Of a DNA stretch of 64,000 nt, positions 28,461-37,778 are shown piece by piece. The notes below the pieces were generated by a model, which saw only the letters and a program-made list of their open reading frames with translations, did not search any database and had not been told where the DNA came from. Position numbers and translations under genes: made by a program. Origin of the DNA: PCPOR2b sp965220385 (GTDB taxonomy: Bacteria; Poribacteria; WGA-4E; PCPOR2b); NCBI GenBank assembly GCA_965220385.1, contig OZ244825.1, positions 1,922,001 to 1,986,000 of the forward strand. Direction: 5' to 3'. How positions within the stretch are numbered: position 1 is the stretch's first letter; each line of letters opens with the position of its first letter.

Positions 28461-30365
28461 ATTGTTCCCGTAAATTGCCGTAGTGTCGATTTTAGCAAGC
28501 CCGTCAGCGGTCCCAATCCAAGCCGCACCCACACCGAGATCGATACAACTAACAATAGGTATGCTGATTCGACTCGACGGAAATTCTATTGGGTCTCGCC
28601 AACCCTCTCCCGTCTTGATCCAAACCCCACCGTTGGTGGCAATCCACACTGTATTAGATCCAGCAGCAACGTAAATACTCTGATACGGCACCAAATCTAC
28701 AAAACGAAGGACAGCCTCGACGGTACTGCTCAGATCACTCTGTCGGATTTCGCCATATCCGTTGGCTTTGTCCACGCTATAATTCCATGTGAAGAAAACC
28801 TTCTCCGTACTGGCATCGAAACTCACGATTTCACTACCAGCTTTCAAGTCGAGATTATCAAAGGCACCAAAACTTTGCCAAATATGCATAGTTCGATTGT
28901 AGACCCCAATTCCATTTTGAGAAGTACCCGCCCAGACCCTATCTGGCGTGACAGCCAATGCAACGATATCATCAGCGGGTAAACCATCGCCGCCGGCTTT
29001 GCTATAGTGCTTCCACTCTCCTGTAGATCGTGTGTAACGAGCAACACCTGCAAAAGTACCGATCCAAACCTCTTCGGGGTCAATCTTGATGTCATATATT
29101 GTGTTGTCAGGAAGCCCCTTACGTCTGTCGAAGATGTCAGGAAATGTTGAAGTCTTGCTATAACGAATTATGCCATGATTTAGTGTTCCAATCCACAACT
29201 CCTGTTTGTCAACGGCAAGAGTCCGGACATCGATCGGCTTTTCTTCATCGAAGAGTGTATTGATATGGTCGGTGATGTCCGTTACAGGTTGCCACGTTCC
29301 GGTGCTGAAGTCGATCTGTGCTAATCCCTTAGGTGTGCCGATCCAGAGTGTTTCTCCATCAATGGCAATCGCTTGAATCTGGTTGCTCGGAAGCCCATCA
29401 GAGACGGTATAGATTGTCCATGCAGCTTCGCTTCGCTTCTTCCGTGCTTCATTTTTTAATTTGAGATTTGATGTATACGGGCTAACGGAGTTATAGTCAG
29501 CAACAGCATTTGTATTCTGCCGCAACTGCATATAGGCATCTCCCCGCGCCATATATGCGTCGCCAAGCCAACGACTTTGCGGATAAGCTTGAATGAAATC
29601 GGTGAGTGTCTTCACTGCCATATCTGCATTGCCTAAGCTGGATAGCAGCGACCCGATAAGGTAAGAGGCACGTTCCAAATATTGGCTTTCCGGAAAATAT
29701 GCCGCGGCTTCTTGGAGCACTTTGAGCGCCTGTTCGGGTTCGCCCAACTCATCAGAGAGCAAGAATCCTGCGCTGTAGGCGGCTTCCTCTACACCGTAGC
29801 GATCGGGATATATTCGGAACAGAAGCAGGTAGGCATTAACGGCTTTGCGATATTCTTCAGCCGCGAGATAAGCATCACCTGCCTGCTTGAACTTCGCTTC
29901 CATGCTGTATGCATTGGGATCAATTTTCACAACGTGCCCGAAGTACCTCAGCGCTTCATCGGTGTTACCTTCTGCTTCGTAGAGACGGGCGAGCTGATAA
30001 TGGGCATCAGTGTATTTCGGATATTCATCAATTGCTTTCATAAAACTCGCCTTGGCCCTCTCGTACATTTCTAACTGCAGGAAGGTTTGGCCATTGAGAA
30101 AGTGTTTTTCAGCCGCCTCATTGGGAATGGTATGGGCATCATCGAAGGCTGTAATGTAGACAATGTCACGCAGTGGAATGGATAGTTGCTGATTGTAAAC
30201 TTCAATCTGAATTGATGTTTCGTTGCCGCCCAACCAACTTCCTTTGAGATGATCTCCGTTTTCGAGATAAATTGAGATGTAATGCTGTCCATACGCGATG
30301 GAAGCATACAAAAGAACCGCGATGAACCAGATTAGTACATGCTTAGCGTTAAATTTATGTTTCAT
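28458..30365 (-). CDS. Exported TPR protein with two-component-regulator-type beta-propeller repeats
   Basis: From ATG 30365 (GAGGAAA upstream) a signal peptide is seen: MKHKFNAKHVLIWFIAVLL then ASIAYGQ. Residues about 90-310 hold TPR-like units (AEKHFLNGQTFLQLEMYERAKASF, AHYQLARLYEAEGNTDEALRYF). From about 330 a propeller starts, with repeats of the form DGLPSNQIQAIAIDGETLWIGT, DGLPADDIVALAV and AAWIGTADGLAKI, as in reg_prop sensors. No kinase domain follows, so it is probably a periplasmic or surface protein. Its TAG stop comes from an M1 terminus. Confidence 0.78.
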   Translation of the reverse strand: MKHKFNAKHVLIWFIAVLLYASIAYGQHYISIYLENGDHLKGSWLGGNETSIQIEVYNQQLSIPLRDIVYITAFDDAHTIPNEAAEKHFLNGQTFLQLEMYERAKASFMKAIDEYPKYTDAHYQLARLYEAEGNTDEALRYFGHVVKIDPNAYSMEAKFKQAGDAYLAAEEYRKAVNAYLLLFRIYPDRYGVEEAAYSAGFLLSDELGEPEQALKVLQEAAAYFPESQYLERASYLIGSLLSSLGNADMAVKTLTDFIQAYPQSRWLGDAYMARGDAYMQLRQNTNAVADYNSVSPYTSNLKLKNEARKKRSEAAWTIYTVSDGLPSNQIQAIAIDGETLWIGTPKGLAQIDFSTGTWQPVTDITDHINTLFDEEKPIDVRTLAVDKQELWIGTLNHGIIRYSKTSTFPDIFDRRKGLPDNTIYDIKIDPEEVWIGTFAGVARYTRSTGEWKHYSKAGGDGLPADDIVALAVTPDRVWAGTSQNGIGVYNRTMHIWQSFGAFDNLDLKAGSEIVSFDASTEKVFFTWNYSVDKANGYGEIRQSDLSSTVEAVLRFVDLVPYQSIYVAAGSNTVWIATNGGVWIKTGEGWRDPIEFPSSRISIPIVSCIDLGVGAAWIGTADGLAKIDTTAIYGNN

Positions 30366-30760
30366 GTAATTTCCTCGCGCAATTGACGGCAGTTGCACGT
30401 ATTGCGCCATTTTGTCACTGCTTGGATGTGGGAATATAATGCATCATTGTGAGGTCAGTCAATCATGATCGGCAGCTTGCTTCACACACATGATGTGTCC
30501 GCCGGGATCAGATCATCATATAGTATACAATAGCCGTTTATCACTGTCAAGACACGGAAGTGTGCAATCCCACCGATGTGCAGACGGTTGGACATCAAGG
30601 CTATCGCGGTTAGTTTTTCTGGTTAAGTACTTTCACGGAAACGCACATTCATGCGGTCAATGTGGCCGCGGACAGTGCCGTAGTGTTAATTCTTTTGACA
30701 AGTCAGCACTGCTTTGATAGTATCTTGCTCGGCACTCCCGCAACCTTGCGCTGAAGAACG
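30366..30760. other. Gene-free interval
   Basis: Between two minus-strand genes I see no repeat family member and no coding signature. A short palindrome (ACACATGATGTGT) near 30484 is the only structure noticed. Confidence 0.5.
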
Positions 30761-31606
30761 TTAATCCTTGATTCTATAGAACCGCTTCGCATTATCGTGA
30801 AAAAGTTTCTGTTTGTCCGTATCGCTAGCATCTTTTATTGCCCAGAGTAGAGCGTCGAACCACTGTTCGTATTCAGCGGCTAACGTGCAGACGGGCCAGT
30901 CGCTACCGAACATCAGTCGGTCAAAACCAAACGCTGTGACAAGGTGGTCTATGTACGGCTTCAACTCGGATTCTGTCCACCTATCCTTTGCAGTTGTGAC
31001 GATACCTGACACCTTACAATTCACATTATCGAACGAAGCCAATTCACTGATGTGATCCGCCCACGGTTGAAACTGTTCACCCTTTATGTCGGGTCCCCCA
31101 CAGTGGTTGACTGCATGTTGCACATTCGGTGTCGCTCTTACTAAATCAATAGCCGCAGGCAGCTGCTGATGGTTGGCACAGAGATCAAAAGAGAGATTAT
31201 ACCGCTCAAGCAGCTGTACTCCTTTGATGAGCTCCGAGCTTCGATAGAACTGATTATCGGGATTGTGCCAAGCCATACGGCGAATCGCCACCACAAGTTC
31301 ATGCTCTGTGAGCTGTTTGAGGATGTCCTCAGCACTGGCGGCTTCAAGTGGGGCTGCTGCAACGACTGCCCCAATCATGTCGTCTGATTGCACAATCTGT
31401 GCCAACCACTTGACCTCTTCGACAACCTGTGCGGGCGCCACATCGGCTTCGACATGGACGGATCTGACGACGTTAATTCCCTCGCAGGCTCGACGGTAGT
31501 CATCTATGAGATAACGTTTGCCAAGGGCATCGAAGTCCGCTAACCAAGGATAGCTCAGGTTGGAGGTATCCCATAGATGCTGATGTGTGTCAATAACTTT
31601 TAGCAC
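30761..31606 (-). CDS. Amidohydrolase family 2 (lactonase-like) protein
   Basis: The protein starts MLKVIDTHQHLWD, with the H-x-H metal or substrate site at residues 8 and 10, and carries VNHCGGPD and MFGSDWPVC near the C-terminus. This is the COG3618 layout of fuconolactonase and related lactonases. Length 281 fits. The start is GTG at 31606 with AAAGGTG upstream. The role is probably in sugar-lactone opening; the substrate is inferred only. Confidence 0.85.
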   Translation of the reverse strand: MLKVIDTHQHLWDTSNLSYPWLADFDALGKRYLIDDYRRACEGINVVRSVHVEADVAPAQVVEEVKWLAQIVQSDDMIGAVVAAAPLEAASAEDILKQLTEHELVVAIRRMAWHNPDNQFYRSSELIKGVQLLERYNLSFDLCANHQQLPAAIDLVRATPNVQHAVNHCGGPDIKGEQFQPWADHISELASFDNVNCKVSGIVTTAKDRWTESELKPYIDHLVTAFGFDRLMFGSDWPVCTLAAEYEQWFDALLWAIKDASDTDKQKLFHDNAKRFYRIKD

Positions 31607-31774
31607 TTGTATTCACCTTTCCGGGATGGTTAGGTATCGTAAACTAAGCCTTCAAATTTTTATTAGGTTTGGTCGTGGTACAAACGATACAGTGTACACA
31701 CAGTGTGTTCTTTCTACAACATCTCTGCTGCGATGTTAGAATCATCGCTTCACAACAGCTTCCAATCATAACTC

Positions 31775-32839
31775 ATGTCTGATGCCCGTCTTCCCAATAT
31801 CCGAAAAATCTTAATTATCCGCAACGATGGCATTGGCGATCTGCTTAATGCAACGCCGGCGATAGCGCTGCTGCGCAAAAATTACCCAGAATCAGAAATC
31901 ACAGTGCTTGCTTCGCCGTTAAATGCCCCGATGTTGGTTGGCAACCCAGATGTTGATCGGGTGTTGATTCTTGACCGATCAAATGAGCATCGGCGCTTAC
32001 GAGATCGAATCCGGTTCTATCGCCGTTTACGAGCAGAACGATATGATCTTGCTGTTGTGATGCGGACCGCTTCGTGGTGCAACTGTGTGGCATTCTTATC
32101 GGGTGCCAAGTATCGCTTAGGGCGATATCGAAAGCGAGCCAAAAGCCTCCTTACGCATACCTGGCGAAAAAAGTATATGAAAGGGGAGGTCCACGAAGTC
32201 GATCGGAATTTTGATTTAATTGGGCTAATTTGTAACGGTGAAGGACATCGGCGATTGGTGCTTAATCTTCTAAACGATGAAATCGCAAGGACAGAGCAGT
32301 TGTTAACAGATTGGAGTATTGCACCGAACGACTTTCTGGTAGGTATCCATCCGGGCGGCAGTTCGTTTGATAAACGATGGCCTGAAGAGAACTACGCCAA
32401 GATTGCCGATGCCTTTGTGCACGAATATAGTGCGAAGATCTTGGTTCTCAGAGGTCCCTATGAGGCTGAATTAGAAAGAAACATTCAGAAGGCCGGTCAA
32501 TCGAACTTCATTAGTTATGCCCCGAAGTCGGTACGGGAACTTGCTTGCCTTATAAAACGGTGCAATCTGTTTGTGTGCAACGATTCGGGACCAATGCACA
32601 TCGCAGCCGCTTTGGACATCCGAACTGTCGGAATCTTTGGTCCCACGGACTATGTCGCTTGGAGACCACTGAGCGATAACGCAACAATCGTCAGACGAGA
32701 CATGCCGTGCTGGCCGTGCAGCCCTCACAGATGTAAAATTGGCTGGGAGTGTGCGAAGAAATTGTCTGTGGACACCGTATGGAATGCAGCAGAAAAATGG
32801 GTGCAGAGTGGAGCAAATTTGACCAATCACAAGGGCTGA
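31775..32839 (+). CDS. Glycosyltransferase family 9 (heptosyltransferase-like)
   Basis: The N-terminus ILIIRNDGIGDLLNATPAIALLR, GIHPGGSSFDKRWPEENYAKIAD in the middle and CNDSGPMHIAAALDIRTVGIFGPTD near the end are GT9 signatures. These enzymes add ADP-heptose to lipopolysaccharide core or similar glycans at the inner membrane. Length 354 is normal. It fits a diderm envelope, as does the TonB receptor. Confidence 0.9.
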   Translation: MSDARLPNIRKILIIRNDGIGDLLNATPAIALLRKNYPESEITVLASPLNAPMLVGNPDVDRVLILDRSNEHRRLRDRIRFYRRLRAERYDLAVVMRTASWCNCVAFLSGAKYRLGRYRKRAKSLLTHTWRKKYMKGEVHEVDRNFDLIGLICNGEGHRRLVLNLLNDEIARTEQLLTDWSIAPNDFLVGIHPGGSSFDKRWPEENYAKIADAFVHEYSAKILVLRGPYEAELERNIQKAGQSNFISYAPKSVRELACLIKRCNLFVCNDSGPMHIAAALDIRTVGIFGPTDYVAWRPLSDNATIVRRDMPCWPCSPHRCKIGWECAKKLSVDTVWNAAEKWVQSGANLTNHKG

Positions 32840-32950
32840 TTAAGCGTCCGGCGATAGACAATCCGCACGCATATAGTTTCTCGGCTCCTTAGACTCCAGA
32901 GAACAGTGCTTAGAACGCGTACGTGTGTCGCTCTATCTATTAACCTACTA

Positions 32951-33117
32951 TAACGCAAGTTGCTAGTCGTCCAACCCGCTCGGCTTGGATAGGCATATCC
33001 AAGCCATCTTTGTACCTGTGCAGTGGATTTGTCAATCCACTGCGAGCGGGTAATGGGCTTTATTCAGTTCCCATTCTCCCGTTTTACAACATTTTCCATA
33101 ACTAGCAACTTAGGTTA
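32951..33117. mobile_element. MITE-like element, family M2, copy 1
   Basis: The 17-bp ends are TAACGCAAGTTGCTAGT and TAACCTAAGTTGCTAGT (two mismatches). The interior carries two hairpins, CTTGGATA-GGCA-TATCCAAG and GTGGATT-TGTC-AATCCAC. The right end abuts the TAG stop of the M55 peptidase gene. A larger copy lies at 40741-41110. Confidence 0.7.
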
Positions 33118-33891
33118 CTATATGAATAGCTCGCATATAGTCTCAGCAGATTTTACGACAGTCCGATCATCCACCTTCGCTGCGCCGCCGCGCAGATATC
33201 CCTCAATAGATTGTCCTTCCAGCACACGAATTTCCTGCTCATAGGGCGGATCGACTTTAAGAGGGACAATCTGACAGATATTGCTGCATGCTTCAGCTGC
33301 TGTTTCTCGGATAGATTCCCGCGATTTTTGGGGCGACAGATGTAAGGCGAGCTCTTGACCCAGCCCCTGTTTCGTCTCTACACTGTATATATTGGGTACC
33401 AGCTGCTTGGCTTCGATGACCGCTTTATCATCACCTGAAATGAACACAGTCGGCACGTTGAATTCCCCAGCCATCGCAGCACGGCAGCCGAATTCTCCTA
33501 TCTGCCTCCCGTTAATTTTGTAGTATTCGACAGACCTTGAGGAGTATGTGTCGCTCAACGGTGCGTTTGATGTTCCCGCCATTGCGTGCTGTCCGACGAA
33601 ATAAAGCGCATCGTAGGTTTCGTCCAGATAGTAGGGCGGACGGATGGGTCCCCTGGCGATTAATTTTGCTTCCGGATGGAATTCCAGCACATCAATCCCA
33701 CCGTTACCGTGTCCATCCCAAACCACAATCTCCGCGTCGGGATTCACATCCAAGATTCCGTCGATAGCGGCATTTACTTCCCAAGTCAACAGCTTCATCG
33801 CGGTCTGCTTTCGCGGTCCATCCTCGCGGGTTTGATCGAAGCGGGACACCATTGCAGGACCTTCGAGATCGGTGAGAATGTAGATCTTCAT
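33118..33891 (-). CDS. M55 family D-aminopeptidase (DppA-like)
   Basis: Zinc-dependent M55 peptidases release N-terminal D-amino acids from peptides. Visible motifs are MKIYILTDLEGPAMV (metal-binding D-x-E), VVWDGHGNGG, FVGQHAMAG and TVFISGDD. ATG 33891 follows GAGGGG; a TTG one codon earlier is possible. The gene lies 13 bp after the DUF2170-like gene and is probably co-transcribed with it and pspA. A role in peptidoglycan peptide salvage is inferred. Confidence 0.88.
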   Translation of the reverse strand: MKIYILTDLEGPAMVSRFDQTREDGPRKQTAMKLLTWEVNAAIDGILDVNPDAEIVVWDGHGNGGIDVLEFHPEAKLIARGPIRPPYYLDETYDALYFVGQHAMAGTSNAPLSDTYSSRSVEYYKINGRQIGEFGCRAAMAGEFNVPTVFISGDDKAVIEAKQLVPNIYSVETKQGLGQELALHLSPQKSRESIRETAAEACSNICQIVPLKVDPPYEQEIRVLEGQSIEGYLRGGAAKVDDRTVVKSAETICELFI

Positions 33892-33904
33892 CAACCCCTC
33901 TTTT

Positions 33905-34315
33905 TTACTTTCGTTTGAGATAGGGAAGCAGTAACTCGTGGGCTGTTACAACATTGACCGCAAGGGAATCCAAAGCAAGCAGGAGCTCGTTAGCATCCAG
34001 GTTTTCAGTTGCGAGGCTATCCACTAAAACGATATGATTGTCATCGGGATCGCTCGAATCAATTCCAAAACAGGTTGGAAGGATTTCCGTATTCTGATCG
34101 AGGATGTTTCCGTAGATATCTTCGAGTCGTGATGTATCGAGATCGTTGACGCTGCATAAATCAACCATAAACTCAATCTGAGTTTCATCGACCACGGCAA
34201 ATAGATTCAGTCCATCTTCATCCTGGATGATAAGGATATCATCTTCAGGCACAACGCTATATCCCTGTTCATCAAGGAATACGGTGATGTCCACCGGTGT
34301 GTTTAATTTTGACAT
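33905..34315 (-). CDS. YjfI-like (DUF2170) protein
   Basis: This acidic 136-residue protein has ILIIQDEDGLNLFAVVDE and TCFGIDSSDPDDNHIVLVDSL followed by a helical end, resembling DUF2170/YjfI. That family is encoded beside pspA homologues such as yjfJ. Here it follows pspA by 71 bp, with GGAGAGGAAG before its ATG. Its molecular function is not known. I base the family call on pattern and context, so it is moderate. Confidence 0.65.
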   Translation of the reverse strand: MSKLNTPVDITVFLDEQGYSVVPEDDILIIQDEDGLNLFAVVDETQIEFMVDLCSVNDLDTSRLEDIYGNILDQNTEILPTCFGIDSSDPDDNHIVLVDSLATENLDANELLLALDSLAVNVVTAHELLLPYLKRK

Positions 34316-34386
34316 TCTTCCTCTCCTTCACTGCAACATACGAATGAAATTTCAGCGGGAAGTGTTAACCTGTCAGATGCTTAGCG

Positions 34387-35064
34387 TTAGGCATCCTTGG
34401 GTGCAGCCACCTTGGCTTTCAGGGCTGCCAGATCATCATCCACATTCCCAGTTTCGAGCGCAGCGAATTCCTCCTCAAGTGGATCACGGTTTAATTCAGA
34501 CATTTCCGATGCCGCGTCCGCACGGGCCTCCATGTCACCAACCTTCTCCTCCATACGATCGAAAGTTGCAAAAGCACTATTATCCTTCATGCCTGCCATT
34601 GTCTCATGGATCGCCTTCTGCGCCTTCGCCCGTTTTTGCCGCGCAATTAGCAGGTTTTTCTTACGGCCCGCTTCATCAATTTTCCGCTCAAGTGTCCTTA
34701 AGTTGTCCTTGAGCATGGTAACGGCTTGCTTCTGCTTGTCCCACTGTTCTTTGTAGCCGTCGGCGACGCTTGCGTGCTCATTGCGGCGTGTCAGTGCTTC
34801 CCGGGCGAGGTCTTCGTTTTCGCGCTGCAGCGCAATTGTTGCTTTCTGTTCCCAACCATCGGCTTGTTCTTGCTCGTTTTCATAGTCCTTTTGGAGCCGC
34901 TTTTCCTGCGCGATGGCGGTGGCAACCTGCTGTTTGACCTTTACCAGCTGTTCCTGCATCTCAGTCGTGATCTGATTTAACATCTTTTCCGGATCTTCTG
35001 CCTGGTCTAATGCAGCGTTCACGTTGGATTTGAAGATGGTGGATACGCGATTAAAAAATCCCAT
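34387..35064 (-). CDS. pspA: PspA/IM30 family membrane-stress protein
   Basis: The start MGFFNRVSTIFKSNVNAAL is the amphipathic membrane-binding helix. DQAEDPEKMLNQ follows, then long coiled coil (for example LKDNLRTLERKIDEAGRKKNLLIARQKRAKAQ). Length 225 is typical of PspA, which forms ESCRT-III-like assemblies on damaged inner membrane. GGGAGG stands before the ATG. I found no -24/-12 sigma-54 promoter upstream, unlike enterobacterial psp operons. It heads the pspA-yjfI-M55 cluster. Confidence 0.92.
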   Translation of the reverse strand: MGFFNRVSTIFKSNVNAALDQAEDPEKMLNQITTEMQEQLVKVKQQVATAIAQEKRLQKDYENEQEQADGWEQKATIALQRENEDLAREALTRRNEHASVADGYKEQWDKQKQAVTMLKDNLRTLERKIDEAGRKKNLLIARQKRAKAQKAIHETMAGMKDNSAFATFDRMEEKVGDMEARADAASEMSELNRDPLEEEFAALETGNVDDDLAALKAKVAAPKDA

Positions 35065-35307
35065 TTTATGCCTCCCATAATGTTGTCGGTGTAACTTCCG
35101 AAATTAAGTTCGGAAAAACTTAGCTTCAATTATAACCGAAAATCGGTGTGTTGCCAACCAAAAAGTGATGGATCCGCGTGTCGTGTGAGAAACACTCGAT
35201 CCCTTTCCATTGTCATCTATTTCGGGTTTAGATTGGATACTTTAACGCTGAAAGAGAGTGTCGTTTCGACCTTCAATTGATTGATCGATACTTCGGAAAA
35301 AACCTGT

Positions 35308-37224
35308 CTATTCCAGTATAATCATTTTCCGCGTATGGATGTCCCCGTGGAGCTGTAGGACGTAGAAATAGGTGCCGCTTGCCACACGTTCTCCATAAAG
35401 ATTACGTCCATCCCAATAGGCAGCACGGTGCTTTGCCGAATAATCTCCCGGGGGCAATCCGCCAAGTTCAAGGACATTAACCAAGCTGCCATCGAGATTA
35501 TAAATGCGAATAACTACCTGCTCGAACGATGCGATTTTAAAGGGAATCCATGTTTCCGCATTGAAAGGGTTAGGGTAGTTTTGCAAAAGTCCCTCCCGTT
35601 TCAACTTGCCCAAGACTGTCTGCAAGAGATCTGCCACTGGCTGAACCGCGATGGGGTTTGGATGTCCCGTATGCCCAAACTGATCGAGTAACCTGTAATA
35701 CGCAGCTTCTGCGCGAATGATCCCGTACCCTGCGATATTATCAGGATTGTCTGACTGTGATGCGGTCATACGAAGTGTATCAACCAGATCCTCCACCGTT
35801 GCAAGCGGAAAGGCTTGCATCAGTAGCAAGACCACCCCAGCAGCGAGAGGTGTTGCAGCTGACGTCCCGGTAAGATCTGTGGCGAACCCGTCGCGCGTGG
35901 TGGTATCGATGCTCCTGACCCTTATACCCATTGCCATTAAATCTGGCTTAATCCTGCCGTCGAAGGTGGGACCCCGCGAACTGAATGGTGCCGCTTGCCC
36001 GTCGCGATCTACAGCACCAATGGCAAGCACACTAAAGCCATCCGCGGGAGGGGTGATATGCCCACGTAGCCCGGGACCATCATCCGCGGGTTGAGCCCCC
36101 AAATTTCCGGCAGCGATAACCACAGGCATCCCTTTTTGAGCTGCAAGATTTGCAGCGATCGTGACCTTTGCAGTTTTTCCATCCAAGTCCGCGAAACGAT
36201 ACCAATCCGCATAACCGAGCGAACTGCTTACTACATCCGCGCCCATGGCTTCAAGCCACTCAAGCCCTTCAATCCACCAGTCCTCTTCGATTTGCCTCTC
36301 AAAAATGTCACCCTCCTGCGAAACCCGCTCCGTTTTTGCGAGGAGATACCGCGCACGAGGAGCGACTCCGATGAGTTGACCTGGTGCGTCGCCAGCGAGC
36401 ACCCCGAGCACCGCTGACCCGTGGTCATCCTGATCCGGATCATCCTGATCCGCTTCATCTGCGGTGTTGCCATCGTCATTGACAAAGTCACGCTGGGCAA
36501 TAACATCCACACGCTCAAGTGCAGTATGTTCCAGATCGAACCCTGTATCCAGTAATCCGATAACGAGATTCTCACCGAGATAACCCTCGCGATGTAGAAA
36601 GTCTGCCTGGATCTGGGCAATCTGTGCGCTAGATTCCCCGTAGCTTAGGTTCATACCAAGAGAAGGCGCACTCGGGAACAGCGAGCCGTGAGCGGGAAAT
36701 TCAGGGATTGTTGTATATTGTCGGACGGGCTCAATAGCGCGAACACACGACAAACGTGCGATTTTATGGATATTCCCGCCTGTAACCTCTAAGCTGATCC
36801 CGTTTAACCATCGGCTTTTACTGCGGAGCGTTCCACCTAACTGAAGCACTGCCGCAATATAGCGCGATTCAATGGGCAAATCCGTGGAATCCGGCAAACC
36901 ACGATGTGCGCGCAGCACACGCCGCCGTCTCACCTGATTTGGCATCTGGCTCTGATACTGCTCTATCGCTCTTCGCAGATCGGATTGTGTCGCAAATCCC
37001 TTGTCTACAAAAAAAACCCATACCTTCAGCGTTTCATTAGGAGCGTAGGAGCGAATGGCTGGTGAGATTTTCAGGTGTCCGTTGGGGGGTGAATTCGCAG
37101 GAGAAACTTCCACAAACAAGATGAGGATGACAATCGAATACACTAACCGGTGAAACTGGGTCCGTTGGACCGTTGGCATTCTTGGTTGTCGTGGAGTTCT
37201 GGAGTTCTGGAGTTGGATGTCCAT
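35308..37224 (-). CDS. Secreted subtilisin-like (S8) protease with FlgD-like C-terminal module
   Basis: A signal peptide lies around residues 27-45 (LVYSIVILILFVEV). The catalytic triad is Asp226 (GLLDTGFD), His268 (DDHGSAVLG) and Ser455 (LTGTSAATPLAAG), with the oxyanion Asn in AAGNLGA. An acidic insert, DEADQDDPDQDD, precedes the His. The last 90 residues form the FlgD-like sheet with NYPNPFNAETWIPF and DGRNLYGERVASGTYFY, probably a secretion or anchoring signal. ATG 37224 or 37179 could be the start; neither has a strong ribosome-binding site. Confidence 0.9.
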   Translation of the reverse strand: MDIQLQNSRTPRQPRMPTVQRTQFHRLVYSIVILILFVEVSPANSPPNGHLKISPAIRSYAPNETLKVWVFFVDKGFATQSDLRRAIEQYQSQMPNQVRRRRVLRAHRGLPDSTDLPIESRYIAAVLQLGGTLRSKSRWLNGISLEVTGGNIHKIARLSCVRAIEPVRQYTTIPEFPAHGSLFPSAPSLGMNLSYGESSAQIAQIQADFLHREGYLGENLVIGLLDTGFDLEHTALERVDVIAQRDFVNDDGNTADEADQDDPDQDDHGSAVLGVLAGDAPGQLIGVAPRARYLLAKTERVSQEGDIFERQIEEDWWIEGLEWLEAMGADVVSSSLGYADWYRFADLDGKTAKVTIAANLAAQKGMPVVIAAGNLGAQPADDGPGLRGHITPPADGFSVLAIGAVDRDGQAAPFSSRGPTFDGRIKPDLMAMGIRVRSIDTTTRDGFATDLTGTSAATPLAAGVVLLLMQAFPLATVEDLVDTLRMTASQSDNPDNIAGYGIIRAEAAYYRLLDQFGHTGHPNPIAVQPVADLLQTVLGKLKREGLLQNYPNPFNAETWIPFKIASFEQVVIRIYNLDGSLVNVLELGGLPPGDYSAKHRAAYWDGRNLYGERVASGTYFYVLQLHGDIHTRKMIILE

Positions 37225-37521
37225 GGTAATTCAAGAGTGAAATCATTATAACGGATTCCCTGTTTCCGAGGGTTTAACTCCTTTCCTCGGACAATTGAAG
37301 AACTGTAGATATTTCCATAAGATTGTAGCAACGCCGGAGGCTTCTGTCAAGGATGGATTCGGACCGCCACACTTTTCTGATTGACAGTAGTATCTCTCCT
37401 CCTTAGAATACCCTACATCTCTCACTTATCATCACCTCCGTTGGAATCTTAACACTCCCGTCTTCTCTGCCGATAGAATTTCTATCCGCTTAGATTGGGC
37501 AAAGTGGGAGAAGAGTGATGA

Positions 37522-37730
37522 TAACCTTTGGTGCTAGTTTAGTGAGAAAGCCTTAAGGGTTTATCGGTTGATTCATTCTTCTTATATTCCACCCTTTGGC
37601 TGCACATGTCGCCCCTCCCCGATACATCGGGACAGGCAGGATTCAAAGCAACCGGGGCTAAAGGCACCGAAGAGCCAATAGTTCTCACGTTTCACGTTAT
37701 CAACAGCTGCAAACTAGCACCATGGGCTAA
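37522..37730. mobile_element. MITE-like element, family M3, copy 2 (inverted)
   Basis: In reverse complement this stretch matches M3 copy 1: TTTGCAGCTGTTGATAACGT, CTATTGGCTCTTCGGTGCC, a REP-like unit, and the outer TAACCTTTGGTGCTAG. It lies in the 550-bp divergent spacer between the protease and nucleotidase genes, upstream of both. The rest of that spacer shows nothing identifiable. Confidence 0.6.
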
Positions 37731-37778
37731 TATGCAGATCTCTGTACTACTTACCCTCAATTGATTAAGGAGCTTTTT

